From: JAZKHT01 sp040385245
Lineage (GTDB): Bacteria; Pseudomonadota; Alphaproteobacteria; Rhodobacterales; Rhodobacteraceae
DNA length: 64,000 nucleotides
Reading direction: 5' to 3'
Assembly (NCBI GenBank): GCA_040385245.1
Contig: JAZKHT010000004.1
Location: 244,979-308,978 of the forward strand
A program made the position numbers and the translations under genes. Of the stretch, positions 34,016-43,466 are shown in pieces (the stretch's first letter is position 1; the number at the start of each line of letters is the position of its first letter). The notes under the pieces were generated by a model, which saw only the letters and a list, made by a program, of their open reading frames with translations, was not told where the DNA came from and made no database searches.

Positions 34016-35790
34016 CCGCAGGGCATGAAAATCTGTCCGGGGCCGCATTGGCCCCGGACACAGCGACGGTCCTGTCGGTGCAGGGTCTGACGGTCTCGGT
34101 CAGGACCGAAGACGGGTTGACGCCGTTGGTGCAGGATCTGTCCTTTGACCTGCGGCGGGGGGAAACCCTTGCGATTGCGGGTGAAAGCGGGTCGGGCAAA
34201 TCCATCACGTCCCTTGCCATCATGGGTCTGTTGCCACCGCCTGCGGTGCGCATTACGGCGGGCAGCATCCGCTTGGGCGACACCGATCTGGTGACGCTGC
34301 CGGAATCGCGGATGCGCGGGTATCGCGGTGACCGGATTGCGATGATCTTTCAGGAACCGATGACCTCGCTCAACCCCGTTCTGACCATCGGCGCGCAGGT
34401 GATCGAGGCGATCCGCGCCCATGACCCCGTCTCGCGGGCGCAGGCGCGTGTGCGGGCGTTGGAGGCGTTGAAATCCGTGCGCCTGTCGCAGCCCGAACAG
34501 CGCATGACCCAATACCCGCACGAATTGTCGGGCGGGATGCGGCAGCGGGTGATGATTGCAATGGCGCTTGCCCTGCGGCCCGAAGTGCTGATTGCGGACG
34601 AACCGACGACGGCCCTGGACGTGACTGTTCAGCGCGAGGTCCTGGATCTTTTGCGCGATTTGCAGCGCGATCTTGGCACGGCGATCATCCTGATCACCCA
34701 TGACATGGGCGTGGTCGCCGAAATGGCCGACCGGGTGATCGTGATGAAGGGCGGCCGCGTGGTCGAGGCGGCATCGACCGCCGATATCTTTGCGCGCCCC
34801 GCACAGCCCTATACACAGGCGCTGCTGGCCGCCGTGCCCCGGATTGGTGGGGGGACGCCGCGCGCCGAAACCGGACGCGATACGGTGGCGACCCTGACGG
34901 ATGTGTCAGTCCGCTTTCCCCTGCGCGGCGGGATTCTTGGCCGCGTCACGGCGCAGGTTCATGCGGTCGAACATGTCAGCCTTGATATCCGGCGCGGCGA
35001 GACGTTTTCCCTTGTCGGCGAAAGCGGCTGCGGAAAATCCACCATCGCCAAGGCTATCGTCGGCCTTGTTCCCCATACCGGTACGATACGGGTGGCAGGC
35101 CAAGCCCTGTCAGACCTTGATGCGGCGGGCAGAAAGGCCCTGCGCCGCCGCGTGCAGATCGTGTTTCAGGACCCGATGGCCGCCCTTGATCCGCGCATGA
35201 CGGTGGGCGATCTGATTGCCGAACCCTTGGTGATCCACGGCATTGGCAGCGCGACCGAACAGCGCGACCGCGTGGCCGATCTGATGGCCCGCGTCGGACT
35301 GTCAGCGGATCAGATGTCGCGGTATCCGCACGAATTTTCCGGCGGGCAGCGGCAACGCATCTGCATCGCCCGCGCGCTGGCGCTGCAACCCGATCTGATC
35401 ATCGCGGACGAATCCGTGTCGGCGCTGGATGTATCGGTTCAGGCGCGCGTGCTCGACCTGCTGCGCACCTTGCAGACGGAATTCGGCATCGCGTTCCTTT
35501 TCATCAGCCATGATATGGCGGTGGTCGAAAACATCTCGGACCGCGTGGCCGTGATGTATCTGGGCCAGATTGTCGAAACCGGCACGCGGGCGCAGATCTT
35601 CGGCAACCCCCAGCACCCCTATACCCGCCGCCTGATCGAGGCGGTGCCGGTGCCCGATCCCACCCACAAACGCGCACCCGGCGTTCGGTTGACCGGCGAT
35701 GTCCCCAGCCCTGTGCATCCCATCGGCAGCGGCCCGCACCGTGAAACGCTGACCGATATCGGGCAGGGCCATCTGGTGGCGGTGCCTTAG
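34012..35790 (+). CDS. Fused double-nucleotide-binding ABC ATPase (DppD-DppF type)
   Basis: 592 residues with two complete ATPase domains in one chain. Domain 1: Walker A GESGSGKS, signature LSGGMRQRV, Walker B VLIADEPTTALD. Domain 2 (from about residue 295): Walker A GESGCGKS, signature FSGGQRQRI, Walker B LIIADESVSALD, where Ser replaces the more common Pro after DE. A C-terminal oligopeptide-type tail follows. It energises the two permeases upstream. End of the operon; the ynj-type genes converge on it six bases away. Confidence 0.95.
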   Translation: MTAGHENLSGAALAPDTATVLSVQGLTVSVRTEDGLTPLVQDLSFDLRRGETLAIAGESGSGKSITSLAIMGLLPPPAVRITAGSIRLGDTDLVTLPESRMRGYRGDRIAMIFQEPMTSLNPVLTIGAQVIEAIRAHDPVSRAQARVRALEALKSVRLSQPEQRMTQYPHELSGGMRQRVMIAMALALRPEVLIADEPTTALDVTVQREVLDLLRDLQRDLGTAIILITHDMGVVAEMADRVIVMKGGRVVEAASTADIFARPAQPYTQALLAAVPRIGGGTPRAETGRDTVATLTDVSVRFPLRGGILGRVTAQVHAVEHVSLDIRRGETFSLVGESGCGKSTIAKAIVGLVPHTGTIRVAGQALSDLDAAGRKALRRRVQIVFQDPMAALDPRMTVGDLIAEPLVIHGIGSATEQRDRVADLMARVGLSADQMSRYPHEFSGGQRQRICIARALALQPDLIIADESVSALDVSVQARVLDLLRTLQTEFGIAFLFISHDMAVVENISDRVAVMYLGQIVETGTRAQIFGNPQHPYTRRLIEAVPVPDPTHKRAPGVRLTGDVPSPVHPIGSGPHRETLTDIGQGHLVAVP

Positions 35791-35796
35791 GGGCCG

Positions 35797-36444
35797 CTAC
35801 GCAGTCGGGTGTCCCGTCAACGCAACAACCGTTCCGCCAAGGGCTGCGTCGTCCGGATCATGCGTCACCAAAAGGGTCGGGATGGCGCGGGCCCTGACGT
35901 GGTCAAAGGTAAAACGGCGCATGTCCCCCCGCAACGCGGCGTCCAGTTTCGAAAACGGCTCGTCCAGCAGCAGGGCGGCGGGGTCGGCCAGCAGGGTCCG
36001 CATCAGGGCGGCACGGGCGCGTTGCCCGCCCGACAGGGTGGCCGGGTCGCGGTCGTAAAGGCCGGTCAGCCCCGCCTGATCCAGTGCCGCATCCACCGCT
36101 GCCCGGCGCGCCGCGCGCCCCCGCAGGGCCGGGGGCAGCCCAAAGGCCAGATTGTCGCCCACCGACAGATGCGGGAACAGCAGCGCATCCTGAAACATCA
36201 GCCCGATCCGCCGCGTCTCGGCCGGCAGGTCGGTCACGTCGCGCCGGTTCAGCCGCACCTTGCCCGACAGGCGGAACCCATGCGCCAGATGCCCGCCGAT
36301 GCCATCCAGCAGCGTCGATTTGCCAACCCCCGACGGCCCCATGACCGTGACCACTGCACCCGCCGGAACATGCAGGGTCAAGGGCGCGAACAGGGCCGTT
36401 CCATCGGCGGCGTGGATGCACAGGGCTTCAAGATCAAGGCTCAT
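35797..36444 (-). CDS. ynjD: ABC transporter ATP-binding protein, YnjD type
   Basis: 215 residues. Walker A GPSGVGKSTLLD, Q-loop LMFQDALLFPHLSVGDN, signature LSGGQRARAALMRTLL, Walker B ALLLDEPFSKLD and the switch His in LVTHDPDDA are complete. It is short, as in YnjD, without a C-terminal regulatory domain. Its start overlaps the end of the permease by 11 bases. Together with the next two genes it forms a ynjBCD-like importer of unknown substrate (thiamine-type transporters are relatives). Confidence 0.9.
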   Translation of the reverse strand: MSLDLEALCIHAADGTALFAPLTLHVPAGAVVTVMGPSGVGKSTLLDGIGGHLAHGFRLSGKVRLNRRDVTDLPAETRRIGLMFQDALLFPHLSVGDNLAFGLPPALRGRAARRAAVDAALDQAGLTGLYDRDPATLSGGQRARAALMRTLLADPAALLLDEPFSKLDAALRGDMRRFTFDHVRARAIPTLLVTHDPDDAALGGTVVALTGHPTA

Positions 36445-38146
36445 GCGCGGGGGCCCCCGTCAGGTCGCGGCGATTGCGGTGCAGGATTGCGGGGATTGCG
36501 AAGGCGGCAAGATAGGCGGCAAAGGGTAGGGCGGCTTGCAGGGTGGCGTACACCCCTGTCACCCGGCGGTCCGATCCTGAGGACAGGGTGACTGCCTCGG
36601 TCGTCAGGGTGGCGACGCGGCCTGCGCCCATGAACAGCGTGGGCAGGTATTGCGCGACCGACACCGCCACGCCGACGGCCGCCGCCGTCAGGATCGGGCG
36701 CAGCAGAATGGGCAGCTTGACCGCCCACAGCCTGCGGCCCGGCCCCGCCCCAAGCGCGGCGGCGGCGTGGATCATCCGCGGATCAAGCGCGCGCCACGGA
36801 TCGGACAGGGCAATCATCACATAGGGAAAAACGAACACCACCTGCGCCCAGATCACCGCTGCCATGCCGCTGGATATGCCGATGTGCAGGAACGCCACGT
36901 TCAGTCCGAACAGAAAGCCGATCTGCGGCACCAGCAGCGGCAGATAAATCAACGCCTCGGCCCATGGGGCGCGGGTACGGCGGGAGCGATCTTCGCCTTC
37001 AAGCCAGGCAATCGCCAGCGCCAGCGACACCGCCACCGTCGCCCCTGCCAGCAATCCTGTGTTGGCCAGCGCCCGCATCCATCCGTCGTGCGCCCCACCC
37101 CACGGGCGCAGCGACCAGCTTTCGGGCAGGATTTGCGGAAACGACCATCGCCACGCGACGGACCAGACCACCAGCGACAGCATTGCAAGGGCTCCCAACC
37201 CCATCAGCACCATCACCGCCGCGCTGGCTGCCCGCAGCCCCGGTTCGGCTGACAGTCCCCGCCCGCCGCGCCGCAGCCACCAGCGACCCGCGCGGCGCAT
37301 CGCGGCTTCGCCCCCGATCAGCAGGGCCACGCCTGCCGTCACGATCACCGCTTGCAGGATGGCCCCGGCGGATGCGGGCAGGATCATCGCCGGGTCAGGA
37401 TTTGTGAACCAGCGCGTCACGGCGACGGCCAGCGTTGGCGGGTTCGACGGGCCAAGGATGATTGCCATATCCACTACGGACAGCGCATAGGCCAGCACCA
37501 CCCAGACGGGCAGCCGGATCAGCGGCCAGACCTGCGGCATGATGATCTTGATCCAGACGATGCCGCGCCCATATCCCAGCGCCCGCCCCGCCGCCATGTG
37601 ACGCGCGACGGGGATCTGACCCAAGGCCGATAGGATCACCAGCAGCAGAAAAGGCACCTCTTTCACCATCAGCCCGACCAGCAGCGCAAAGCCCCAGCCA
37701 TCGTTCACCGTTGCCAGTTCAGGCGGGCGGTCCCATCCCGCCAGCGGGGCCAATGCCCGCGCGATCCACCCCGATGGGGCCAGCACAAACGCCAGCCCGA
37801 CCGCCATCGCGGCGTGAGGGATCGCCAGAAATGGCGTGAGCAACCGCGCGCCGGCCCCCGGTGTCATCCGGGCATGAGCCGCCGCGCAGAACCCCGTGGC
37901 CAGCAGCACCGACAGAAGCGTTGATCCGACCCCGGTCACCAGTGTCAACCGCAGGCTGGTGGCAAAGCCTGGCAACAGCGCCAGATCGCGCCACGGGTCC
38001 AGCGACAGCGTGTCCCGCCCAAGGGCCGGCAGGATGCCAAAGGCCGCGCGCGCCGTCTGCCACAGGCCCAGCGTGATGGGCGCAATCAGGCCCAGCCCGA
38101 CCGCAACCAGCACCACCCCCCGCAGCAAACGACCGTCCCGGGTCAT
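36434..38146 (-). CDS. ynjC: ABC transporter permease, double-length YnjC type
   Basis: 570 residues from the ATG at 38146 (MTRDGRLLRGVVLVAVG), which overlaps the ynjB stop in an ATGA. The upstream open frame is antisense-like and was discarded. Two permease modules are fused, each with about six membrane helices. EAA-like loops are seen at AAGRALGYGRGIVWIKIIMP and AAALGAGPGRRLWAVKLPIL. The length matches E. coli YnjC and ThiP-like double permeases. Confidence 0.9.
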   Translation of the reverse strand: MTRDGRLLRGVVLVAVGLGLIAPITLGLWQTARAAFGILPALGRDTLSLDPWRDLALLPGFATSLRLTLVTGVGSTLLSVLLATGFCAAAHARMTPGAGARLLTPFLAIPHAAMAVGLAFVLAPSGWIARALAPLAGWDRPPELATVNDGWGFALLVGLMVKEVPFLLLVILSALGQIPVARHMAAGRALGYGRGIVWIKIIMPQVWPLIRLPVWVVLAYALSVVDMAIILGPSNPPTLAVAVTRWFTNPDPAMILPASAGAILQAVIVTAGVALLIGGEAAMRRAGRWWLRRGGRGLSAEPGLRAASAAVMVLMGLGALAMLSLVVWSVAWRWSFPQILPESWSLRPWGGAHDGWMRALANTGLLAGATVAVSLALAIAWLEGEDRSRRTRAPWAEALIYLPLLVPQIGFLFGLNVAFLHIGISSGMAAVIWAQVVFVFPYVMIALSDPWRALDPRMIHAAAALGAGPGRRLWAVKLPILLRPILTAAAVGVAVSVAQYLPTLFMGAGRVATLTTEAVTLSSGSDRRVTGVYATLQAALPFAAYLAAFAIPAILHRNRRDLTGAPAHEP

Positions 38147-39327
38147 TTCGTATAGCGCCGCGCCCATTCGTCCGTCAGGCGGGTCATCCAGCTTGCATGG
38201 GGTTCCAGCAGGGTGGGGCCAAGGTCTGCAAGGGTGGGCAGCGCGTCGGACGTGGGCAGGGCCGCAAAGGCCGCCTGTGCCGCCGGGTCCAGCTTTGCCG
38301 GGTCCAGCACGGAAAACGATCCCAACACAGTGATGTCCTGCATATGGGCCTGCGTGGCCGGATCGAGCAGAAAGTTTGCCACGACCTTTGCGCCGTCGAT
38401 GTGGGCGGCGTTGTAGGGAATGGCGACAAAGCTGATGTTGCCGATGCTGCCGCCCACAGGCACGAAAACCCGCGCGGTTTCGGGCAAAAGCCCATCGGCA
38501 ATGGCAGCGGCGGTCGAGGCAGGGTCGAAGGACATGGCGATGTCCACCTCGCCATCGTTCAGCAGCTGTTGCTGGACGGATTCGTTTTCGGGATACGTCT
38601 CGCCCTGCCGCCACAGGTTGGGGCGCAACGCGTCATACCACGCCCACAGGGGGGCTGTGGCCGCGTCAAAGGCAGCACCGGTCACGGGCTGTTGCAGCAC
38701 AGCCGCGTCCGGGGCGAGTTCGATCAACGCCTGCTTCAGGAACGTCGCCCCCATGAAGTTTGACGGAACAGGATGGGTGAAACGCCCCGGATTGGCCGCT
38801 GCCCAATCCGCAAATCCGGCCATGCTGCGCGGGGGTTCCGCCACCTTGGCGGCGTCGTAGGAAAAGACGAACTTCGCCAACCGCCACGGGCTTTCCATGC
38901 CGTCCACGGGCACGGTGAAATCGACAGATGCGGGGGATGTCGGACCAAGATCGAGATACTGCGCGTTGGGCAGGTCCGCCACGAACGGCCCGTGCAGCAG
39001 ACCCTGTTCCTTCATCGCAAGGAAATTCGGCCCGTTGATCCAGATCAGGTCCACCGCACCGCCGTCGTTTTGCCCTGCGGCCTTTTCCGCGATCACCCGC
39101 GTCACCGCTTCGGCGGTGTCGGTCAATTTCACCTGTTCGACGGTAACGCCATACAGCGCCTGCGTCTGGGTGCTGACCCATGCAATAAAGGCGTTGGTGC
39201 GTTCGTCCCCACCCCAGGCGTTCCAATAGACGGTCTGGCCCCGTGCGGTATCCAGCGTTTGCTGCCAGTCGGCAAGGGCGGGCGTGGCCAGGGACAACGA
39301 CAGGGCGGCAATCAGGGCAGGTTTCAT
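38143..39327 (-). CDS. ynjB: ABC transporter substrate-binding protein, YnjB type
   Basis: 394 residues from the ATG at 39327 with GGAG upstream. The signal peptide is MKPALIAALSLSLATPALA. The mature protein begins with the YnjB-characteristic ARGQTVYWNAWGGDERTNAF and has DLIWINGPNFLAMKEQGLLHGP. It is the periplasmic receptor for the ynjCD transporter. COG4134 members have no confirmed ligand. Confidence 0.92.
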   Translation of the reverse strand: MKPALIAALSLSLATPALADWQQTLDTARGQTVYWNAWGGDERTNAFIAWVSTQTQALYGVTVEQVKLTDTAEAVTRVIAEKAAGQNDGGAVDLIWINGPNFLAMKEQGLLHGPFVADLPNAQYLDLGPTSPASVDFTVPVDGMESPWRLAKFVFSYDAAKVAEPPRSMAGFADWAAANPGRFTHPVPSNFMGATFLKQALIELAPDAAVLQQPVTGAAFDAATAPLWAWYDALRPNLWRQGETYPENESVQQQLLNDGEVDIAMSFDPASTAAAIADGLLPETARVFVPVGGSIGNISFVAIPYNAAHIDGAKVVANFLLDPATQAHMQDITVLGSFSVLDPAKLDPAAQAAFAALPTSDALPTLADLGPTLLEPHASWMTRLTDEWARRYTK

Positions 39328-39373
39328 GGACACTCCACAGGCGGGGCGGCATTGCGGCCGGGGCGGGTTGGGA

Positions 39374-40006
39374 TCAGTCGGTGTTTCGGGGGCGCTTCGG
39401 CGGGGCAAAGGCCACCCAACCCTGATGCCAGCGCAGCGACGTGGTCAAGGCGCAGGCGGCAGCATAGCCATAGGCCAGCGGCGCAAACCACTGCGGAAAC
39501 AGGCACATGGCGACAAAGACAACGATGGTTTCAAAGCCTTCGGTCAGGCCACCCAGATAATGGATGCCTTTGGTCGGATAAGCGGACGCCGTGATCCCCC
39601 GCTTGGCCGCAATGGTGGCAAAGGCCAGAAAGGACGACCCCGTTCCGATGAAAGATGCCATCAACACCGCGGCGGGCAGGGCGTTCGCGGCGGGGTTCGC
39701 CAAGGCAAAGCCCAAGGGAAACAGCGCGTAAAAGACGAAATCGAGCGCGATGTCCAGAAACGCACCCCGGTCGGTGGGCGCGGACTGTCGGGCCACGACC
39801 CCGTCCAGCCCATCCGCCAGCCTGTTGAAGGCGAGCAACACCAGTGCCAGACCATAGGCCCCGAATGCCAACGCCGGAACCGCACAGGCCCCGATCGCAA
39901 AGCCTGCGAGTGTGACGTGATCGGCGTGGATGCCACGGGCCGCCAACCACTGGCCGGGCGGAGTCAGGACGCGGTGTTGCAGGGGCAGAAGGGCTGCGTC
40001 GATCAT
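39374..40006 (-). CDS. CDP-alcohol phosphatidyltransferase family protein (YnjF-like)
   Basis: 210 residues with five or six membrane helices. The diagnostic motif D-G-x2-A-R-x8-G-x3-D-x3-D is complete as DGLDGVVARQ then GAFLDIALD. Members join a CDP-linked lipid or headgroup to an alcohol in the inner membrane. The linkage to ynjBCD matches the E. coli ynj cluster, where ynjF is of this family. The alcohol is unknown. Its ATG overlaps the flavoprotein stop (ATGA, 40003-40006). Confidence 0.9.
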   Translation of the reverse strand: MIDAALLPLQHRVLTPPGQWLAARGIHADHVTLAGFAIGACAVPALAFGAYGLALVLLAFNRLADGLDGVVARQSAPTDRGAFLDIALDFVFYALFPLGFALANPAANALPAAVLMASFIGTGSSFLAFATIAAKRGITASAYPTKGIHYLGGLTEGFETIVVFVAMCLFPQWFAPLAYGYAAACALTTSLRWHQGWVAFAPPKRPRNTD

Positions 40007-42153
40007 CCGCGTCTCCAGTCATGGAAGCGTCGGGCCAGCGCCAGGACGCGCGGGCTTACATGCGCGCGCCGCCATTCCCCGGCGGCGAATTTGTTCGCCT
40101 CGGCCAAGGTCGGGTAGATGTGGATGGTGCCAAGGATCTTGCCCAGTCCCAGCCCATGCTTCATCGCCAGCACGAATTCCGCGATCAGGTCGCCCGCATG
40201 TGCCCCCACCAGCGTGACGCCAAGGATGCGGTCGCGGCCCGGCACGGTCAGCACCTTGACGAAACCCGCTGTGGTGCCGTCGGCAATCGCGCGGTCCAGA
40301 TCGTCCATGCCGTAGCGCGTCACCTCAAAGGGGATGTTCTGTTCGCGCGCTTCGGTTTCCGACAGGCCGACGCGGGCCACCTCGGGGTCGGTGAAAGTGG
40401 CCCATGGGATCACCCGGTAATCGGCCTTGAACCGTTTGAACGTGCCAAACAGCGCGTTGACGGTGGCGAACCACGCCTGATGGCTGGCGGTGTGGGTGAA
40501 CTGATAGGGGCCCGCCACATCGCCCGCTGCCAGAATGTTGGGATAGATCGTTTCCAGATAGTCGTTGGTTTCGACAACGCGGTTCACCGGGATGCCAAGG
40601 TTTTCCAGCCCGAAGCCCTGCAATCTGGGGCTGCGGCCCACGGCTGCGATGATGTCGTCAAAGGCGATGCGCCGGGTTTGGCCGTGATGATCGACCTCGA
40701 TCCACTTTTCCCCGTCCGTCACGCCGCAGGCAAGCGCCTTGTGCCCCGTCAGCACCGTGACCCCGTCGCGTTCCAGCGATGCCTGCACCAGCGCCGATAC
40801 CTCGGGGTCTTCGCGGCCCATGATCCGGGGGGCCATTTCGATCTGCGTGACCTGTGATCCAAGCCGCGCGAAGGCTTGCGCCAGTTCCGTCCCGATCGGC
40901 CCGCCGCCCAGCACGACCAGCCGCTTTGGCGCATGGTCGCGGTCGCGCAAGTGGTCCCACATCGTGTCGGATGTCAGATAGCCGACATCGTCGATCCCCG
41001 GCAGCGGCGGCACAAAGGGGGCCGCCCCGGTGGCAAGGATGATGGCGCGCGTCGTCAGGCGCTGCGTGCTGCCGTCTGCCAGCGCAATGTCGACCGTCCA
41101 CGGATCGATCAGCCGGGCGTGGCCGTGCAACACCTGCACCCCAAGCCCGGTGTAACGCTCCACACTGTCATGCGGGGCGATATCGGCGATCACGCGGTGG
41201 ACACGCTGCATGACACGGGCAAAGGACACCTCGGGGGTCACGGCTTGCAGTCCAAAGTCGTCGGCATGGCGCATCTGGTGGGCAAGTTTCGCCGCCTTGA
41301 TCAGCGCCTTGGACGGAACGCAGCCGGTGTTCAGGCAGTCGCCACCCATCTGGTGCCCCTCGACCAAAGTCACCTTGGCCTTGGTTGCGGCAGCGATATA
41401 GGCAGACACCAAACCGGCGGCACCCGCACCGATCACAATCAGGTTACGGTCGAAGCTTTTCGGCCGGTTCCACCGGGCATAGACCTTGCGGCGTTTGAAA
41501 GCGGTCAGAACCATGCGGGCGATCCAGGGGAAAAGGCCCAAAAGGGCGAAGGAAACCAGCACCGCAGGGGACGCGATGCCTGACAGCGTGTCAATCTGTG
41601 CCAGTTGCGTGCCCGCGTTCACATAGACGGCGGTGCCTGCCAACATGCCCACCTGACTGACCAGATAAAAGGTCAGCGCGCGCATGGGCGTCAGCCCCAT
41701 CAGCAGGTTGACGGCAAAGAACGGCACGGCCGGTATCAGGCGCAGGGTGAACAGATAAAGCGCGCCATCCCGCGCCAATCCCTGTTCGATGCTTCGGGCG
41801 CGATCTCCCAGACGCCGCCGCACCCAGTCGCGCAAGAAATACCGTGCGGCCAGAAAGGCCAGTGTCGCGCCGATGGTCGACGCAAAGGACACGATCAGCA
41901 GACCGCCCCAGAACCCGAACACCGCCCCCGCCGCCAAGGTCATCCAGACAGCGAAGGGCAAAGACAGCGCCGTGACTGCGACGTAAACCAGAAAGAACAC
42001 CCCGGCAAAGGCAAAGGCCCGCTGCGCCCGCCAGTGATCCAGCGCCGAAAGCTGATCCCGCAGCGCCTGAACGGTAAAGTCCTGACCTTGCGTCGCCCAC
42101 AGGATCGCGCCGATCAACGCGGCCATCAGCGCCAGAAGAACCGGCTTCTTCAT
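40003..42153 (-). CDS. TVP38/TMEM64 (DedA-like) membrane domain fused to mercuric-reductase-like flavoprotein
   Basis: 716 residues. Residues 1-225: five or six membrane segments with the VTT-domain pattern FAVWMTLAAGAVFGFWGGLL, FTLRLIPAVPFFAVNLLMG and a G-x-Y-V-N-A-G end. Residues 240-716: class I pyridine nucleotide-disulfide oxidoreductase, with FAD motif VIGAGAAGLVSAYIAA, redox-active CLNTGCVPSK, NAD motif VLGGGPIGTELAQAF, the second FAD site NILAAGDVAGPYQFTH, and the dimerisation domain. No N-terminal heavy-metal domain and no C-terminal Cys pair are present, so mercury reduction is unlikely. A membrane-tethered dithiol oxidoreductase is inferred. Operon head for ynjF-B-C-D. Confidence 0.93.
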   Translation of the reverse strand: MKKPVLLALMAALIGAILWATQGQDFTVQALRDQLSALDHWRAQRAFAFAGVFFLVYVAVTALSLPFAVWMTLAAGAVFGFWGGLLIVSFASTIGATLAFLAARYFLRDWVRRRLGDRARSIEQGLARDGALYLFTLRLIPAVPFFAVNLLMGLTPMRALTFYLVSQVGMLAGTAVYVNAGTQLAQIDTLSGIASPAVLVSFALLGLFPWIARMVLTAFKRRKVYARWNRPKSFDRNLIVIGAGAAGLVSAYIAAATKAKVTLVEGHQMGGDCLNTGCVPSKALIKAAKLAHQMRHADDFGLQAVTPEVSFARVMQRVHRVIADIAPHDSVERYTGLGVQVLHGHARLIDPWTVDIALADGSTQRLTTRAIILATGAAPFVPPLPGIDDVGYLTSDTMWDHLRDRDHAPKRLVVLGGGPIGTELAQAFARLGSQVTQIEMAPRIMGREDPEVSALVQASLERDGVTVLTGHKALACGVTDGEKWIEVDHHGQTRRIAFDDIIAAVGRSPRLQGFGLENLGIPVNRVVETNDYLETIYPNILAAGDVAGPYQFTHTASHQAWFATVNALFGTFKRFKADYRVIPWATFTDPEVARVGLSETEAREQNIPFEVTRYGMDDLDRAIADGTTAGFVKVLTVPGRDRILGVTLVGAHAGDLIAEFVLAMKHGLGLGKILGTIHIYPTLAEANKFAAGEWRRAHVSPRVLALARRFHDWRRG

Positions 42154-42210
42154 CCGACACGACCGATGCGGGCCGCAGGTGACTGCATTGAAAATTGGGT
42201 TGTGATCATG

Positions 42211-42705
42211 TCAGGGCCTCTGCCCCTCAACATAGGTCTGATCCGTCGCGATCAACCTTTGGCTTGCGCGAGTCTGCCTTTCCAGCCGCAGCGCGTGATC
42301 CAGTGACAGCGCCCCCGGCCCGCGTGCCACCAGCGCAAGCAGTGTCGCCGCCCACAGGCCATGGGTGATCCATGCGTCGGAATAGACAAACGTTTGAATG
42401 ACAATCGTCATGCCCAGCAGTCCCAAGGCCGAGGCCCGCGTGAACAGGCCAAGGATCATCAGCGCGGGCAACAGATGTTCGGCTGTGGTTGCCAGCACGG
42501 CGGCCAGATCGGACTGGATCAGGGGCAGGGCGTATTCGTGTTCAAACAGGAACCATGTGGACTCTTTGATGGTGAAAAGTCCGTCCACCTTGGTGCGCCC
42601 GGATTGCCAGAAGACCAGCGCCGGAAAGACGCGCAAGGCAAGGGCCACCATGTCATGCGGGAAACGGTCAAGGGTGCCGTTCAAGGTGCGGATCAGCGGA
42701 ATCAT
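42211..42705 (-). CDS. DoxX-family membrane protein of the bufferin-type operon
   Basis: 164 residues with four membrane helices. ALRVFPALVFWQSGRTKVDG is the DoxX signature. The middle carries EHLLPALMILGLFTRASALG, also typical. DoxX proteins commonly end DUF2282/DUF692/DUF2063 operons, where they may support redox or copper handling at the membrane. The ATG overlaps the DUF2063 stop (ATGA, 42702-42705). Confidence 0.9.
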   Translation of the reverse strand: MIPLIRTLNGTLDRFPHDMVALALRVFPALVFWQSGRTKVDGLFTIKESTWFLFEHEYALPLIQSDLAAVLATTAEHLLPALMILGLFTRASALGLLGMTIVIQTFVYSDAWITHGLWAATLLALVARGPGALSLDHALRLERQTRASQRLIATDQTYVEGQRP

Positions 42706-43466
42706 CGGGTTTCCTTTGGCGGGATCAGGGCACCCGCCTGCATCAGGCGGATCAGGATGGGGCGTGGGTTGTGGCCGGGGTCGGCAAAGGTGGCCAGTTC
42801 GGCGGCAACCAGCAGGGTTTGTCCGTCCCTCAATGCGGCCACCAGTGCGGCATCGCCCGCGCCAATCGCGGTGACGGGCACGGCAAAGGTGGTATCACGC
42901 AGCACCAGCGCTGTTTCAGATCCCGGCATCGTCAGGTTCTGCGCCTGTGCGCCGGGTTGGTTCGCGGCCCAGATCGTCACGGCCGGATGCGACAGGTGCA
43001 GCACCTGCACCGACGGATGCACCCCCAACCGTGCCGTGCCGGGATCGGCGGCGGCAGCCAACAGGGCGCTGGCCGCGATCGGGCGGGCATCGGCGGCGTG
43101 ATAGGCACGCCCGCGTGCCAGCTCGATCCGCGCCACATCGGCCATATAGGTATAGCCTGCCAGCGGCGGGAAATGGGCCAGAAAACCCGGAAAGGTTTCG
43201 CCCCATTCCAGCAGAACGGGGGATTTCGGGCGGTTCGCGTCCAGATAGACCTTGGCCATGGCGCGAAAGAACGCTGTCCCCACCAGACGTTCGATCACCG
43301 GAAACCGCTTTGCCAGCGCGTCGGTCAGTCCGACGGCAATGGTATTGCGATAGACGTCAAAGCGGCGCGCTGCATCCTGCGGCGCGTGGGCCGTCAGGCC
43401 GGGGGGCAGGGTGCCGTCGACGATCCCGCAAGCAAAGGCTGCGATCAGATCAGGATGCGCGGGCAA
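42702..43466 (-). CDS. bufC: DUF2063 partner protein of MNIO enzyme (BufC-type)
   Basis: 254 residues from a TTG at 43466 (MPAHPDLIAAF) with CGGGGG about four bases upstream. No ATG or GTG fits, and the start overlaps the DUF692 gene by 17 bases. The DUF2063 N-terminal helical domain is plain: ARRFDVYRNTIAVGLTDALA, FRAMAKVYLDANRPKSPVLL, YMADVARIELARGRAYHA. The C-terminal half is a beta-rich domain. In bufferin and methanobactin-like systems this partner delivers the precursor peptide to the MNIO enzyme. Confidence 0.88.
   Translation of the reverse strand: MPAHPDLIAAFACGIVDGTLPPGLTAHAPQDAARRFDVYRNTIAVGLTDALAKRFPVIERLVGTAFFRAMAKVYLDANRPKSPVLLEWGETFPGFLAHFPPLAGYTYMADVARIELARGRAYHAADARPIAASALLAAAADPGTARLGVHPSVQVLHLSHPAVTIWAANQPGAQAQNLTMPGSETALVLRDTTFAVPVTAIGAGDAALVAALRDGQTLLVAAELATFADPGHNPRPILIRLMQAGALIPPKETR

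Noticed and set aside
38147..38614. Upstream extension of the ynjC-type permease
   Set aside because: It overlaps ynjB in another frame. The ATGA junction at 38143-38146 gives a normal start.
40003..41450. Assignment of the flavoprotein domain as mercuric reductase (merA)
   Set aside because: It lacks the N-terminal heavy-metal-binding domain and the C-terminal vicinal Cys pair needed for Hg(II), and no mer genes are nearby.
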